Shown here piece by piece: positions 1 to 7,833 of a DNA stretch of 64,000 bases (the stretch's first letter is position 1; every line of letters begins with the position of its first letter). The stretch spans positions 1,769,662 through 1,833,661 of the forward strand of contig NZ_FOAF01000001.1 in the NCBI RefSeq assembly GCF_900109575.1. The letters run 5' to 3'. The notes beneath the pieces were generated by a model. It saw nothing but the letters and a program-made list of their open reading frames with translations. It was not told the DNA's origin and ran no database searches. This DNA is from Olivibacter domesticus. GTDB taxonomy: Bacteria > Bacteroidota > Bacteroidia > Sphingobacteriales > Sphingobacteriaceae. Both the position numbers and the translations under genes were made by a program.

Positions 1-355
1 GAAGTAAATACGCCTATACGTTTGATTGAATTCTCCACTGTAATATTTATATAGGTTTCCTTGATTTATCCAAGTACGAATATAGGGTGTATTTCTTACA
101 CTATTGCTATTTATTTGTATTTTTTTTATTTTTTTCCCAAGGTGGATTCTATCCCTCGCGAAAACAACAATATAAAACTAAATAAACAAGATATCAAAGA
201 AGTTTTGCTTTTATCCTTTTCTTCCCTAATTTTGGATACAATAGCTTAAAGTAACATAAAAATGTTTAAGATCAAAACATAGTGATGCAATATTTTGTTA
301 GCTTTAGCATAATTGGAAACTGATTTAAATAGTAAAAACCTTAAAAAATAAAACT
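1..355. other. Leading stretch without a supported gene
   Basis: About 355 bases at the window edge with no convincing gene. A 62-codon open frame at 61-249 is Ile/Phe/Tyr-rich, begins with TTG and resembles no family I know; it may be the tail of something upstream or chance. No tRNA or repeat was seen. The promoter of the following Nudix-type regulator should lie here, but I could not find a clean TAnnTTTG box. Confidence 0.5.
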
Positions 356-1054
356 TTGCAATCTAATTTACCACATTTACAATCTATATTTACGGCCGAC
401 TGTGTGATATTTGGTTTTAGTGAAGGAGAACTAAAAGTTCTACTTATTGAAAGGAACGAATATCCATTTAAAGAATGGTGGGGCTTACCTGGTTTTTTTG
501 TAGAACATAACGAAACTATAGATGATGCTGTAAAGCGTATACTTCTTGAACACACTGGTTTGAAAGGCATCTATATGGAGCAGCTTTATACTTTTGGGGA
601 TCTTCAACGACATCCGCAGGGCCGTATAATTACTGTTGCTTATTATGCTATGTTAAGACTAGAAGCGATTGGCAATAACCTTAAGCCATCAACCGATTAT
701 GTGAGAAAGGCACAATGGCATCCATTAAACCACCTACCTGATTTAGCATTCGACCATAAGAACATCATCGAGAAGAGTATCGAAAAAATTAGAAGGAAGG
801 TGAGCCACAGCCCAATTGCCTTTGAATTATTACCTGAAAAGTTTACCTTAACACAGCTTCAGCAATTGTATGAGGCCATTTGGGATAAGAAACTCGACAA
901 GCGTAATTTTAGGAAAAAGATGCTTAAATACAATATATTAAAGGAGTTGGATGAAAAGCAAAAAGGAGTTTCATATAGAGCGGCTAAACTCTACAAGTTT
1001 GATAAACGTAAATACAATAAGATCTTTAAAAACGAGTTAAATTTCTCAAAATAA
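356..1054 (+). CDS. Nudix-fold transcriptional regulator (NrtR/AraR-like)
   Basis: 232 aa. An N-terminal Nudix-like domain (about residues 10-140) is followed by a C-terminal winged-helix region (about 150-225, QLQQLYEAIW...NFRKKMLKYNIL). The Nudix box at residues 46-69 is degenerate: the conserved Gly is Phe47, and the REUxEE core reads RILLEH, so two catalytic glutamates are lost. In this family that pattern marks a sensor domain rather than a hydrolase; Bacteroidota relatives regulate sugar or NAD genes. The start is a TTG: an in-frame TAA lies at 326-328 and no ATG occurs between it and the conserved N-terminus. It is convergent with the sugar kinase and ends in a strong bidirectional terminator. 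The ligand and targets are unknown. Confidence 0.85.
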   Translation: MQSNLPHLQSIFTADCVIFGFSEGELKVLLIERNEYPFKEWWGLPGFFVEHNETIDDAVKRILLEHTGLKGIYMEQLYTFGDLQRHPQGRIITVAYYAMLRLEAIGNNLKPSTDYVRKAQWHPLNHLPDLAFDHKNIIEKSIEKIRRKVSHSPIAFELLPEKFTLTQLQQLYEAIWDKKLDKRNFRKKMLKYNILKELDEKQKGVSYRAAKLYKFDKRKYNKIFKNELNFSK

Positions 1055-1095
1055 AAAAGGGGCTGTATCATAAATAGTTGATACAGCCCCTTTTT
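1054..1095. terminator. Bidirectional intrinsic terminator
   Basis: A perfect 17-bp stem (5' arm 1054-1070, 3' arm 1079-1095) with an 8-nt loop. It has a GC-rich core GGGGCTGTATCA, an A-run on one side and a T-run on the other. It touches the stop codon of the Nudix regulator and can terminate that gene and the convergent kinase. Confidence 0.93.
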
Positions 1096-1109
1096 ATTCA
1101 AAACGGAAA

Positions 1110-1964
1110 TTACACGTCAATTCGTTCTTGATGAAATTTAACTAAATCATCAATAGGTGAACGCACTATCCGTCCAAATTCCATATGGAATTCATGTGCT
1201 ACTTCTTCCAAGACATTTCTAAAGTTATAAGCTACTGAGCCTATACAATTAAAAGAATATTTTTGATACTCTGGATAATGAACAACTAAATTTTTAAAGA
1301 AATCTTCAAACGACGTTTTTACTATTCCACGAGAATACTCCATATTGATCATAATATCATAAACAAATTTACTAAAACTTGCACAAAATCTATTTGCCAA
1401 TGGTTTTGTATAAACAGCATCCATTACATCATCTGGAGTTAATTTAAAGGTATCCCAAAAAACTTCTCTTACATCGCTTGGCATATAACCACGCACATAA
1501 TCGGTAAGTAGTTTTTTCCCTATATAACATCCACTACCTTCATCTCCTAAAATATATGCTGCAGAATCAATATTCTGAACAATATCTTTCCCGTCATATA
1601 TACAGGTGTTGGTGCCCGTGCCTAGTATTGCAGCAAAACCAGCCTTATCTTTCAATAAAGCCCTAGCAGCCGCTAATAAATCATGTCCGACAAAAACCTC
1701 CGATTCTTTAAAGACTTGTTTGATAGCCATTGCTACTATGGCTGCCTTTTCATCGTTGTGAACTCCTGCACCATAATAATTTACTTCTTTTACTTCACTG
1801 AAAGGTAAGTCCTTCGGCAGACCTTTTTTTAGGGAACTTACGATGTAATCACTTGAAACAAAATAAGGATTGTATCCCTCAGTGTTAAAATAGATTTTTT
1901 TACCGGAGTCATTAATCAGGCACCAATTAGTTTTGGTCGAACCGCCATCTGCAATAATGATCAT
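1110..1964 (-). CDS. BadF/BadG-family kinase, probable N-acetylglucosamine kinase
   Basis: 284 aa, actin-like ATPase fold of the BadF/BadG/BcrA/BcrD and GlcNAc-kinase family. The phosphate-1 loop is at the N-terminus (IIIADGGSTKTNW). The second motif, AAILGTGTNTCIYDG, lies near residues 110-125, followed by the family signature ILGDEGSGCYIG. The length fits the short bacterial GlcNAc kinases of Bacteroidota, which phosphorylate amino sugars or glucose in the cytoplasm. It stands alone, convergent with the Nudix regulator and divergent from riboflavin synthase. The exact sugar cannot be read from sequence. Confidence 0.85.
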   Translation of the reverse strand: MIIIADGGSTKTNWCLINDSGKKIYFNTEGYNPYFVSSDYIVSSLKKGLPKDLPFSEVKEVNYYGAGVHNDEKAAIVAMAIKQVFKESEVFVGHDLLAAARALLKDKAGFAAILGTGTNTCIYDGKDIVQNIDSAAYILGDEGSGCYIGKKLLTDYVRGYMPSDVREVFWDTFKLTPDDVMDAVYTKPLANRFCASFSKFVYDIMINMEYSRGIVKTSFEDFFKNLVVHYPEYQKYSFNCIGSVAYNFRNVLEEVAHEFHMEFGRIVRSPIDDLVKFHQERIDV

Positions 1965-2300
1965 GTTATTGGTTTTAGTTAAATATTGATTTATATCTCT
2001 TTCATTAAAATTCTTGTGTCATTACATAATTCAAAATAGTAATGCTGAAAATTGTGGCACAAAATACATGTTTCGATATATTAATACAAATAAATAAAGA
2101 AAAATAAGTGAATTATTTTTTTGTACTGATTGATAAATCAGTCTAAAAACCATTATATTAAACATAATAAGACGGTTTTTATTGATTTAAAAAAGATACT
2201 TTCTATAGTGTACTTTTTACAATTAGTATTCATGATTTTAAAGAAATCATTTCTTTAGTTCCGAAGGTAAACGTACCTTTGTAATTAAAAACGTAAAACA
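1965..2300. other. Divergent intergenic region
   Basis: 336 bp between the divergent kinase and riboflavin synthase genes. It is AT-rich. It contains an imperfect inverted repeat at 2135-2188 (AAATCA and AAAAACC pairing with GGTTTTT and TGATTT) and a TAnnTTTG -7 box for the riboflavin synthase gene at 2274-2281. There is no FMN-riboswitch consensus. Confidence 0.6.
2274..2281 (+). promoter_or_regulatory. -7 box of the riboflavin synthase promoter
   Basis: TACCTTTG matches the Bacteroidota -7 consensus TAnnTTTG and lies 19 bp before the ATG. The -33 element is weak (TTTAGTT near 2254), so the assignment rests on the -7 box and its position. Confidence 0.55.
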
Positions 2301-2891
2301 ATGTTTACAGGCATCATAGAGACTATAGGTAAGGTCAAAAATATAGAAAAAGAAAATTCTAATCTTCATTTTACAATTGAGTCATCTATATCTGATTCGC
2401 TAAAAGTAGATCAAAGCGTATCTCATAACGGCGTATGTTTGACAGTAACTGCTTCTGCCGATGGTGAACATACGGTTACAGCCATTCAGGAAACTCTTAC
2501 AAAAACCAACCTTGACACAATACAGATTGGTAATGTATTAAATCTTGAAAGATGTACTTTAGTTGGAAGCAGATTGGATGGACATATTGTACAAGGTCAT
2601 GTAGATCAAATAGCCACTTGCACTTCAATTAAAGATGTTAATGGAAGTTGGTTATTCACGTTTCAATATGATTCAAATTTGGGAAACGTCACTGTTGAAA
2701 AAGGATCAATCGCAGTAAACGGAATAAGTCTGACAGTTGTTGACTCAGGAATTAATACTTTTTCGGTTGCCATCATCCCTTACACCTATGAAAATACTTC
2801 CATGCGTACCGTTAAAGTAGGCGATAATGTGAATTTAGAGTTTGACATAATTGGCAAATATGTTGCTAGGTTGCTGTCAACAACAAATTAA
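2301..2891 (+). CDS. ribE: Riboflavin synthase, alpha chain
   Basis: 196 aa, the usual length. It converts two 6,7-dimethyl-8-ribityllumazine molecules to riboflavin in the cytoplasm. The start MFTGIIETIGKV is diagnostic. Two tandem lumazine-binding repeats are visible, each with an SVxxNGVCLTV-like motif (SHNGVCLTVTA near residue 42 and IAVNGISLTVVD near 140), and SRLDGHIVQGHVD begins the second. It is monocistronic and tail-to-tail with the TPR gene, with a 3-bp gap. No other rib gene is in the window. Confidence 0.97.
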   Translation: MFTGIIETIGKVKNIEKENSNLHFTIESSISDSLKVDQSVSHNGVCLTVTASADGEHTVTAIQETLTKTNLDTIQIGNVLNLERCTLVGSRLDGHIVQGHVDQIATCTSIKDVNGSWLFTFQYDSNLGNVTVEKGSIAVNGISLTVVDSGINTFSVAIIPYTYENTSMRTVKVGDNVNLEFDIIGKYVARLLSTTN

Positions 2892-2894
2892 TCA

Positions 2895-4061
2895 TTACAA
2901 TTTGTTACCTAGCTCTAACATTCGCTGTTTCACAAACTTAATGTACAGTTTATTTTCCTGTCCTTTTGGATTTTCTCGTAGATAACGCTGATAATATTTT
3001 TTGGCGGTTTTTACTTGCTTGAGTTTATAGTCATATAGCAGCCCCAGGCTGTAGAATGTGATGGGTAAAACCTTGAATTGTAAGCTATTTCTATAGTCAC
3101 GAGAAGCGTAGTGGTATTGCCCCGCCTTTTCATGTAATGTAGCTTTTTCAAAATAATAATTTGCCACATTGGGGGAAATAGCTGCTTCAAGTGTCTTTTC
3201 AAAATAATTAAGAGCCTGCTTTGTTAATTGAAGCTTAGCATTGCTCATGGCCATATAATATAATTGGGCTTCTTTTAACTCGCCCCTACTTTCTAATGTA
3301 TTTAGTAAATCTTTACATTTAACATAATTCTTATCAAAATAGTAGGATGGTGCAAGTAGATTTAAAACCATGTCGGAACTATCTCCGGCTTCTAGCAAAA
3401 TTTCTCCCAATTCAATGGTACTCTTAAACTTCTGTAAGCCATACAGTGCCTGCGCTTTCGCCTTGAGTAATAATATATTTTTAGGATCATTGATTAAAGC
3501 AATTGATAAGATAGAATCGGCGCTGCTATATTGCTTTAATGACAAATTAAGCACCGCTAAGTCATAAGCAATATCTATATTTTTAGGGTTTATTCGATTG
3601 GCACTCGATAGATAGTTATGAGATACTTCTAGCTCTCCATTTGTTTGTGCAATAGCTGAAAGTGCTCGATAGCTTGAAAGATGTGCACTGTCTAATGCAA
3701 GTATTTGTAAGTAATATCCCTTGGCTTCCCTATAATCACCTCGTTGAAAATTGATACTAGCCAAATTTGACAAAACGCCAATGGATCTTCTATCTTTTTC
3801 TAACCATTTCTTGTAATATTTCTCAGCTTCGACGTAGTTACTCGCCATCTTATTGCTGAAAGCCAGCCCTTCTAATATTTTGATGTCAGCCGTGTCCTGA
3901 TTATAAAATTTTGCTAGATAGTCCGCTGCATCTCCAAATTTTTGTGATTGATAAAGCACTATTAGGTGTTTTTCATTAGGCTTTTGATCTTGACAGTAGC
4001 TTGTCGTTATAGATAACAGACAAAACACCTTAGCTATTAATAACAGTTTATATCTTATCAT
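2895..4061 (-). CDS. Secreted TPR-repeat protein
   Basis: 388 aa. A signal peptide (MIRYKLLLIAKVFCLLSITTSYCQ) is followed by tetratricopeptide repeats across most of the chain (for example NLASINFQRGDYREAKGYYLQILALD and LAVLNLSLKQYSSADSILSIAL). It is probably a periplasmic or outer-membrane-associated scaffold. No catalytic domain is visible, so a specific role cannot be given. It is transcribed alone from a well-formed Bacteroidota promoter just upstream. Confidence 0.85.
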   Translation of the reverse strand: MIRYKLLLIAKVFCLLSITTSYCQDQKPNEKHLIVLYQSQKFGDAADYLAKFYNQDTADIKILEGLAFSNKMASNYVEAEKYYKKWLEKDRRSIGVLSNLASINFQRGDYREAKGYYLQILALDSAHLSSYRALSAIAQTNGELEVSHNYLSSANRINPKNIDIAYDLAVLNLSLKQYSSADSILSIALINDPKNILLLKAKAQALYGLQKFKSTIELGEILLEAGDSSDMVLNLLAPSYYFDKNYVKCKDLLNTLESRGELKEAQLYYMAMSNAKLQLTKQALNYFEKTLEAAISPNVANYYFEKATLHEKAGQYHYASRDYRNSLQFKVLPITFYSLGLLYDYKLKQVKTAKKYYQRYLRENPKGQENKLYIKFVKQRMLELGNKL

Positions 4062-4095
4062 ATTCCTTTACTTCAATAAAATCTACATAACACAT

Positions 4096-4125
4096 CAAAT
4101 ATAACTAAAAAAACATCCACTACAA
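4096..4125 (-). promoter_or_regulatory. Bacteroidota-type promoter of the TPR gene
   Basis: Read on the minus strand: TTG (4125-4123), 19-bp spacer, TATATTTG (4103-4096). This fits TTG-N17..23-TAnnTTTG. The predicted transcript start is close to 4089, about 28 nt before the ATG at 4061. Confidence 0.7.
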
Positions 4126-4203
4126 CTAATTTATTAGTTAATATTAAAAAAACTAAGCTTTAATTGATTATATTAGCATATAGACATATATCACTAATAT
4201 TAT

Positions 4204-4219
4204 TGGATAAAATAATCCA
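4204..4219 (+). promoter_or_regulatory. Inverted-repeat operator shared with the 7651 site
   Basis: TGGATAAAATAATCCA is a 5-bp inverted repeat (TGGAT/ATCCA) with a 6-bp spacer. Including the next four bases, 17 of 20 positions match the sequence at 7651-7670 upstream of the alcohol dehydrogenase gene. Its first base lies exactly 60 bp before the -7-like TACTTTG at 4264-4270, the same spacing as at the other site. It is probably the binding site of the AraC regulator encoded between the two sites; no binding data exist. Confidence 0.6.
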
Positions 4220-4263
4220 TAAATTCAGCAATTTATTCATTTTAAAAAGCCATTAGCAACACG

Positions 4264-4270
4264 TACTTTG
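4264..4270 (+). promoter_or_regulatory. -7-like element of the dioxygenase/GH13 operon
   Basis: TACTTTG resembles TAnnTTTG with one spacer base missing and lies 19 bp before the ATG at 4290. A poor -7 and no clear -33 fit a promoter that needs an activator; the inverted repeat at 4204 is the candidate activator site. Confidence 0.45.
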
Positions 4271-4289
4271 CTATCTAACTTAACAGATT

Positions 4290-5114
4290 ATGAACGAAAT
4301 CCATCAATACATTCCAAATCTTGATGATATAAGAACAGTATCGCAGGAACAAGTAGACGAATTCCAAAAGAACGGCCATACGATTACACTCGGGCTTTTA
4401 TCAACAGATGAAGCAGTAGCATACCAAAAGATTATTAGCGGGGCTGCAGATAAGTTTAACCAAGAGAAACGTAAGTTAAATGAGAGAGATACTTACGGAA
4501 AGGCATTTTTACAAATCATGAACTTATGGCGTGTAAATGAGCAGGTAAAACGTTTCGTATTAGCTAAGCGCTTTGCCAGCATTGCTGCTGCTTTGCTACA
4601 AGTAGAAAATGTACGGTTGTATCATGATCAAGCATTGTTCAAAGAGCCAGGGGGCGGGCCAACTCCTTGGCATCAAGACCAGAATTATTGGCCGCTTGAC
4701 ACAGAAAAGACGGTGACTATGTGGATGCCGCTAGTGGACATCCCGAACCCGGATATGGGAATGCTTACTTTCGCTTCTGGATCACATCTTAAAGGCAATG
4801 TTTTTGATTTTGTTATTTCTGATGAATCAGATGACGCATTTGATCAGTATGTAAGGGATCATCGTCTTCCTATTGTACGACCATCAGCAATGAAGGCAGG
4901 CGACGCCACATGGCATACCGGATACACCATTCATAATGCACCCGGCAATAATTATAATGCCATGCGTGAAGTCATGACCGTAATTTATTTTGCTGATGGC
5001 GCTAAAATTTCTGCGCCTAAACATAAGTATCAAGAGAATGACTTAAAGCAATGGCTTGGAAGCAAGGAGCCCGGAAGTTTGGCTGATTCTGATTTGAACC
5101 CGTTATTGCTTTAA
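4290..5114 (+). CDS. Phytanoyl-CoA dioxygenase family Fe(II)/2-oxoglutarate oxygenase
   Basis: 274 aa, full length for PhyH-like oxygenases. The HxD iron ligands are H128 and D130 (PTPWHQDQNYW); the distal His is probably H215 in TGYTIHNAPGN, and R226 is the likely 2-oxoglutarate carboxylate ligand. The family hydroxylates diverse small molecules with O2 and 2-oxoglutarate and can O- or N-demethylate through a hemiacetal. No signal peptide is visible, so it is cytoplasmic. It is followed after 23 bp by a secreted GH13 gene, almost certainly in one operon, so the substrate is probably derived from a glycoside. The actual substrate is unknown. Confidence 0.88.
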   Translation: MNEIHQYIPNLDDIRTVSQEQVDEFQKNGHTITLGLLSTDEAVAYQKIISGAADKFNQEKRKLNERDTYGKAFLQIMNLWRVNEQVKRFVLAKRFASIAAALLQVENVRLYHDQALFKEPGGGPTPWHQDQNYWPLDTEKTVTMWMPLVDIPNPDMGMLTFASGSHLKGNVFDFVISDESDDAFDQYVRDHRLPIVRPSAMKAGDATWHTGYTIHNAPGNNYNAMREVMTVIYFADGAKISAPKHKYQENDLKQWLGSKEPGSLADSDLNPLLL

Positions 5115-5137
5115 TAAATGATTTAATTTATCAATTA

Positions 5138-6736
5138 ATGAAAAAAATTGCAGCTACCCTTCTTTGGCTTTTTTTGTTATCAGTTTTAACGAATACCAAA
5201 AGCCACGCGCAGCAAAAAGAGGTAAAAGATGAGGTAATTTATCATGTATTTCAACGTAGCTTCTATGATAGTAATGGAGATTCGCATGGTGATTTAAATG
5301 GCTTAAAAGAGAAGCTAAACTATCTACAGAACTTAGGTGTTACTTCTATACTAATGACTCCTCTTTACGAATCTGTTTATTATCATAATTATTATGCAAT
5401 TGATTTTAAAAAAATAGATCCGAAATATGGTACCCTTGCGGATTATCTAAATTTAGTAAAAGAAGTTCACAAACGGGGAATGAAAATTTACATGGATATG
5501 GAGACCCAATATGTTACCGAGGATCATTTATGGTGGCGTGATTCTTTTGGTAATCCGGGCTCTGCATATAGTAACTATATCCTCTATGACGATTCAGCTC
5601 AACTTAAACCCTCATCTATTGTTTTCAACCTAACGGAACTACTTGGTTACGATGGTACTACGAGGAAAATAACTACAGTAAACCTCAACAATAAAGAAGT
5701 ACAGAATTATAACTTACAGTTATTTAAATATTGGCTAGATCCGAATGGAGATGGCAACTTCGACGATGGTGTCGATGGGTTCAGGCTTGATCATATGATG
5801 GATGATTTAGACAATAAAGGTATTTTAATAAACTTGTTCAAAACCTTCTGGGTTCCACTATTAACGAATCTTAAGTCGGTTAACCCACATATTAAATTTA
5901 TGGCTGAACAAGCAGATTGGCTCTCCTATGGAATCGACTACCTTAAACAAGGTGGTGTGGATGCTGTTTTTGCGTTTAGAATACAACAGGCTGTTCGCAC
6001 ATTGGATAAGAAAAAAATCGAAGCTTTCGCTGATACTACATTTAGTAATACACCAAAAGGCAAGGAACAAATTATGTTTATAGAAAACCATGATATTCCT
6101 CGGTTTGCAACTGTTGTTAAGGAAAATCCCGGAAAGCTGCGCGTTGGCGCTGCGATTAATTTGCTCATTGGTGGTATACCCTCTATTTACTATGGTCAAG
6201 AAATAGGTATGTTAGGGAATGCTCAATTTGGAAAATATGGTAAAATAATTACAGATGCAAATGAAATACCTTCTCGTGAGGCTTTCGAATGGTATAAGGA
6301 GATTAACGGACGGGGCATGGCCTTCTGGTATAAAGGGACAGGACCGTGGTGGGACGAATCAAATGTAAAACCAAACGATGGTATTTCCTTTGAAGAGCAA
6401 GAACAAGACAAACGTTCGTTATGGAATTTTTATAAATCTTTATTAGTTCTTAGAAAGAGAAATCACGCTTTGATAAATGGCGACTATATGAGCTTTCCAA
6501 ATTCAAATAGTCAAGTAATATCCTTTATACGTGCTTCGGAAGATGGCCATGCGCTGGTAGTAGTAAATCTATCTGATCAAGCGCAGCATGTTCGCTTGAA
6601 CTTTTCGTCTGTCAATAAACAGTTAGTTGTTAATCAACTGGAAAACTTGTTTGGTGGAATGAAAGGCAATAGCGTTAATGAAAATGAAATAACACTGCAA
6701 TTAAAGAACTATGACGTACAGGTATTTAAATTCTAA
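5138..6736 (+). CDS. Secreted alpha-amylase-family (GH13) hydrolase, atypical
   Basis: 532 aa. A signal peptide (about residues 1-24, cut after SHA) precedes a GH13 barrel. The catalytic triad is visible: nucleophile D218 (GFRLDHM), acid/base E257 (FMAEQAD) and D319 (FIENHD). A short beta-sandwich C domain ends the chain. Conserved region I, normally DxxxNH, reads DMETQY at 120-125, so the subsite -1 His is missing, and region II lacks the usual Lys-His. This suggests a changed specificity. It is cotranscribed behind the PhyH-like oxygenase. Its stop overlaps that of the convergent araC gene. It is distinct from the canonical neopullulanase at 15630-17471. Confidence 0.87.
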   Translation: MKKIAATLLWLFLLSVLTNTKSHAQQKEVKDEVIYHVFQRSFYDSNGDSHGDLNGLKEKLNYLQNLGVTSILMTPLYESVYYHNYYAIDFKKIDPKYGTLADYLNLVKEVHKRGMKIYMDMETQYVTEDHLWWRDSFGNPGSAYSNYILYDDSAQLKPSSIVFNLTELLGYDGTTRKITTVNLNNKEVQNYNLQLFKYWLDPNGDGNFDDGVDGFRLDHMMDDLDNKGILINLFKTFWVPLLTNLKSVNPHIKFMAEQADWLSYGIDYLKQGGVDAVFAFRIQQAVRTLDKKKIEAFADTTFSNTPKGKEQIMFIENHDIPRFATVVKENPGKLRVGAAINLLIGGIPSIYYGQEIGMLGNAQFGKYGKIITDANEIPSREAFEWYKEINGRGMAFWYKGTGPWWDESNVKPNDGISFEEQEQDKRSLWNFYKSLLVLRKRNHALINGDYMSFPNSNSQVISFIRASEDGHALVVVNLSDQAQHVRLNFSSVNKQLVVNQLENLFGGMKGNSVNENEITLQLKNYDVQVFKF

Positions 6737-7608
6737 GATGCATGATTTATTTGTTCAACAAATTTAGTTCTATAATTCAGCGGGCTTATATGCATACGGT
6801 GTTTAAATTGCCTATAAAAATGAGACACATCGCTAAATCCGCTTTCGAATGCAATTTCAGAAATCGCTTTATCTGTCTGAATTAATTGATTAGTCGCATA
6901 ATTTAAACGGTAATTTATTACTGTTTCTATGAACGTTTTTCTCGTTGTTTTTTTGAAATACTTACAAAATGCATTGGGGGTCATATGCGCTATGGAAGAG
7001 GCCTCCTGCAGAGACAGCTGCTTTCTGAAGTTTTCAACTATATACGCCATTACTTGGTTGATTCTATGCTGATCATTACTGGCGACACGGTTAATAGAAT
7101 CGCTCGAAGCTAGTATCGTGAAGTCCTGCATAGATGACAATTGCTCCAATATTTCTAAAAAGGTTATAATTCCTTTCAAGCCGTTTGTTGTTTTAAGCTT
7201 AAATAAATGTTTTTTTATCACATTGTTTAATCTGCCATGGAAACTTATTCCATGAGACGCTTTCATCAATAATCTTTTTATTTCCGATAATTCGGCTTTT
7301 TCCATAAAATCCGCGCTTATCGAATTCATGGTAAACTGTAGGACTGTAGCTCTTGCCGCTTCGTTTTCTGTCACATAAGTATCTAATTTCCAACAATGAG
7401 GTAAATTTGGACCTAACAACACCAGATCACCTTTTTTAAAATCAGACATATGGCTCCCCACATAGCGCTTTCCAATACCGGCGGTTATATATGTTAATTC
7501 ATATTCTGGATGGTAATGATAAGGTGCATCAAACGCTTCTTTACCGAATTCCCGTAATAAGAAGGTGCCATTACTTTGCTGCAATACTTCTACTGAGGCC
7601 TTTAACAT
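6733..7608 (-). CDS. AraC-family regulator with N-terminal cupin
   Basis: 291 aa. The N-terminal cupin-like sensor (about residues 20-80) contains the HYHPEYELTYI and GDLVLLGPNLPHCW motifs. The C-terminal double helix-turn-helix spans about residues 190-285, with the signature IAFESGFSDVSHFYRQFKHRMHISPLNYR. It lies between the oxygenase/GH13 arm and the divergent alcohol dehydrogenase/esterase/transporter arm. Near-identical inverted repeats precede both arms, so it is very probably their local activator, responding to a sugar-like ligand. One of these repeats covers the -33 region of its own promoter, which suggests autoregulation. Confidence 0.92.
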   Translation of the reverse strand: MLKASVEVLQQSNGTFLLREFGKEAFDAPYHYHPEYELTYITAGIGKRYVGSHMSDFKKGDLVLLGPNLPHCWKLDTYVTENEAARATVLQFTMNSISADFMEKAELSEIKRLLMKASHGISFHGRLNNVIKKHLFKLKTTNGLKGIITFLEILEQLSSMQDFTILASSDSINRVASNDQHRINQVMAYIVENFRKQLSLQEASSIAHMTPNAFCKYFKKTTRKTFIETVINYRLNYATNQLIQTDKAISEIAFESGFSDVSHFYRQFKHRMHISPLNYRTKFVEQINHAS

Positions 7609-7630
7609 AATTGGTTTTTTAGTTCACATT

Positions 7631-7638
7631 CAAAGATA
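7631..7638 (-). promoter_or_regulatory. -7 box of the araC-type gene
   Basis: TATCTTTG on the minus strand matches TAnnTTTG exactly and lies 22 bp before the ATG at 7608. No good -33 TTG is present. The inverted repeat at 7651-7666 occupies that position. Confidence 0.6.
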
Positions 7639-7650
7639 AAACATCTCCAA

Positions 7651-7666
7651 TGGATAAAAAAGTCCA
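7651..7666 (+). promoter_or_regulatory. Inverted-repeat operator shared with the 4204 site
   Basis: TGGATAAAAAAGTCCA (TGGA/TCCA arms), followed by TTAA, agrees with the 4204 site at 17 of 20 positions. The distance to the forward -7-like element TAATTTG (7711-7717) is 60 bp, identical to the first site. It sits in the araC/alcohol dehydrogenase divergent region and could control both directions. Confidence 0.6.
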
Positions 7667-7710
7667 TTAACAAATTAATTTTAACCACCTTGGTATGAAA
7701 ACAATTGGCG

Positions 7711-7717
7711 TAATTTG
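7711..7717 (+). promoter_or_regulatory. -7-like element of the alcohol dehydrogenase operon
   Basis: TAATTTG is a one-base-short version of TAnnTTTG, like TACTTTG at 4264. It implies a leader of about 110 nt before the alcohol dehydrogenase ATG. The leader holds an 18-codon open frame and a short hairpin (CAGGT/ACCTG at 7765-7778). Confidence 0.4.
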
Positions 7718-7741
7718 AGCGTAACGAGACCAATATATCTT

Positions 7742-7798
7742 ATGAAGAAGACAAGCAACTTAAGCAGGTTGTTACCTGATTCTTTTATCACCGACTAA
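7742..7798 (+). CDS. Possible 18-aa leader peptide
   Basis: An ATG-initiated micro-ORF in the alcohol dehydrogenase leader reads MKKTSNLSRLLPDSFITD and ends in TAA, 35 bp before the dehydrogenase start. It begins about 18 nt after the predicted transcript start. I do not recognise it. It could be a regulatory upstream ORF, a small peptide product or chance. The only support is position and an intact frame. Confidence 0.25.
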   Translation: MKKTSNLSRLLPDSFITD

Positions 7799-7833
7799 AG
7801 CACGTCTATGTTAATTTAAACTATCTAATAAAT

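Noticed and set aside
61-249. 62-codon open frame at the window start
   Set aside because: TTG start, hydrophobic low-complexity composition, no family resemblance and no ribosome-binding context; it may be chance in AT-rich DNA.
2220-2300. FMN riboswitch upstream of riboflavin synthase
   Set aside because: None of the conserved FMN-element blocks can be found in the leader, which is only a few tens of bases after the -7 box.
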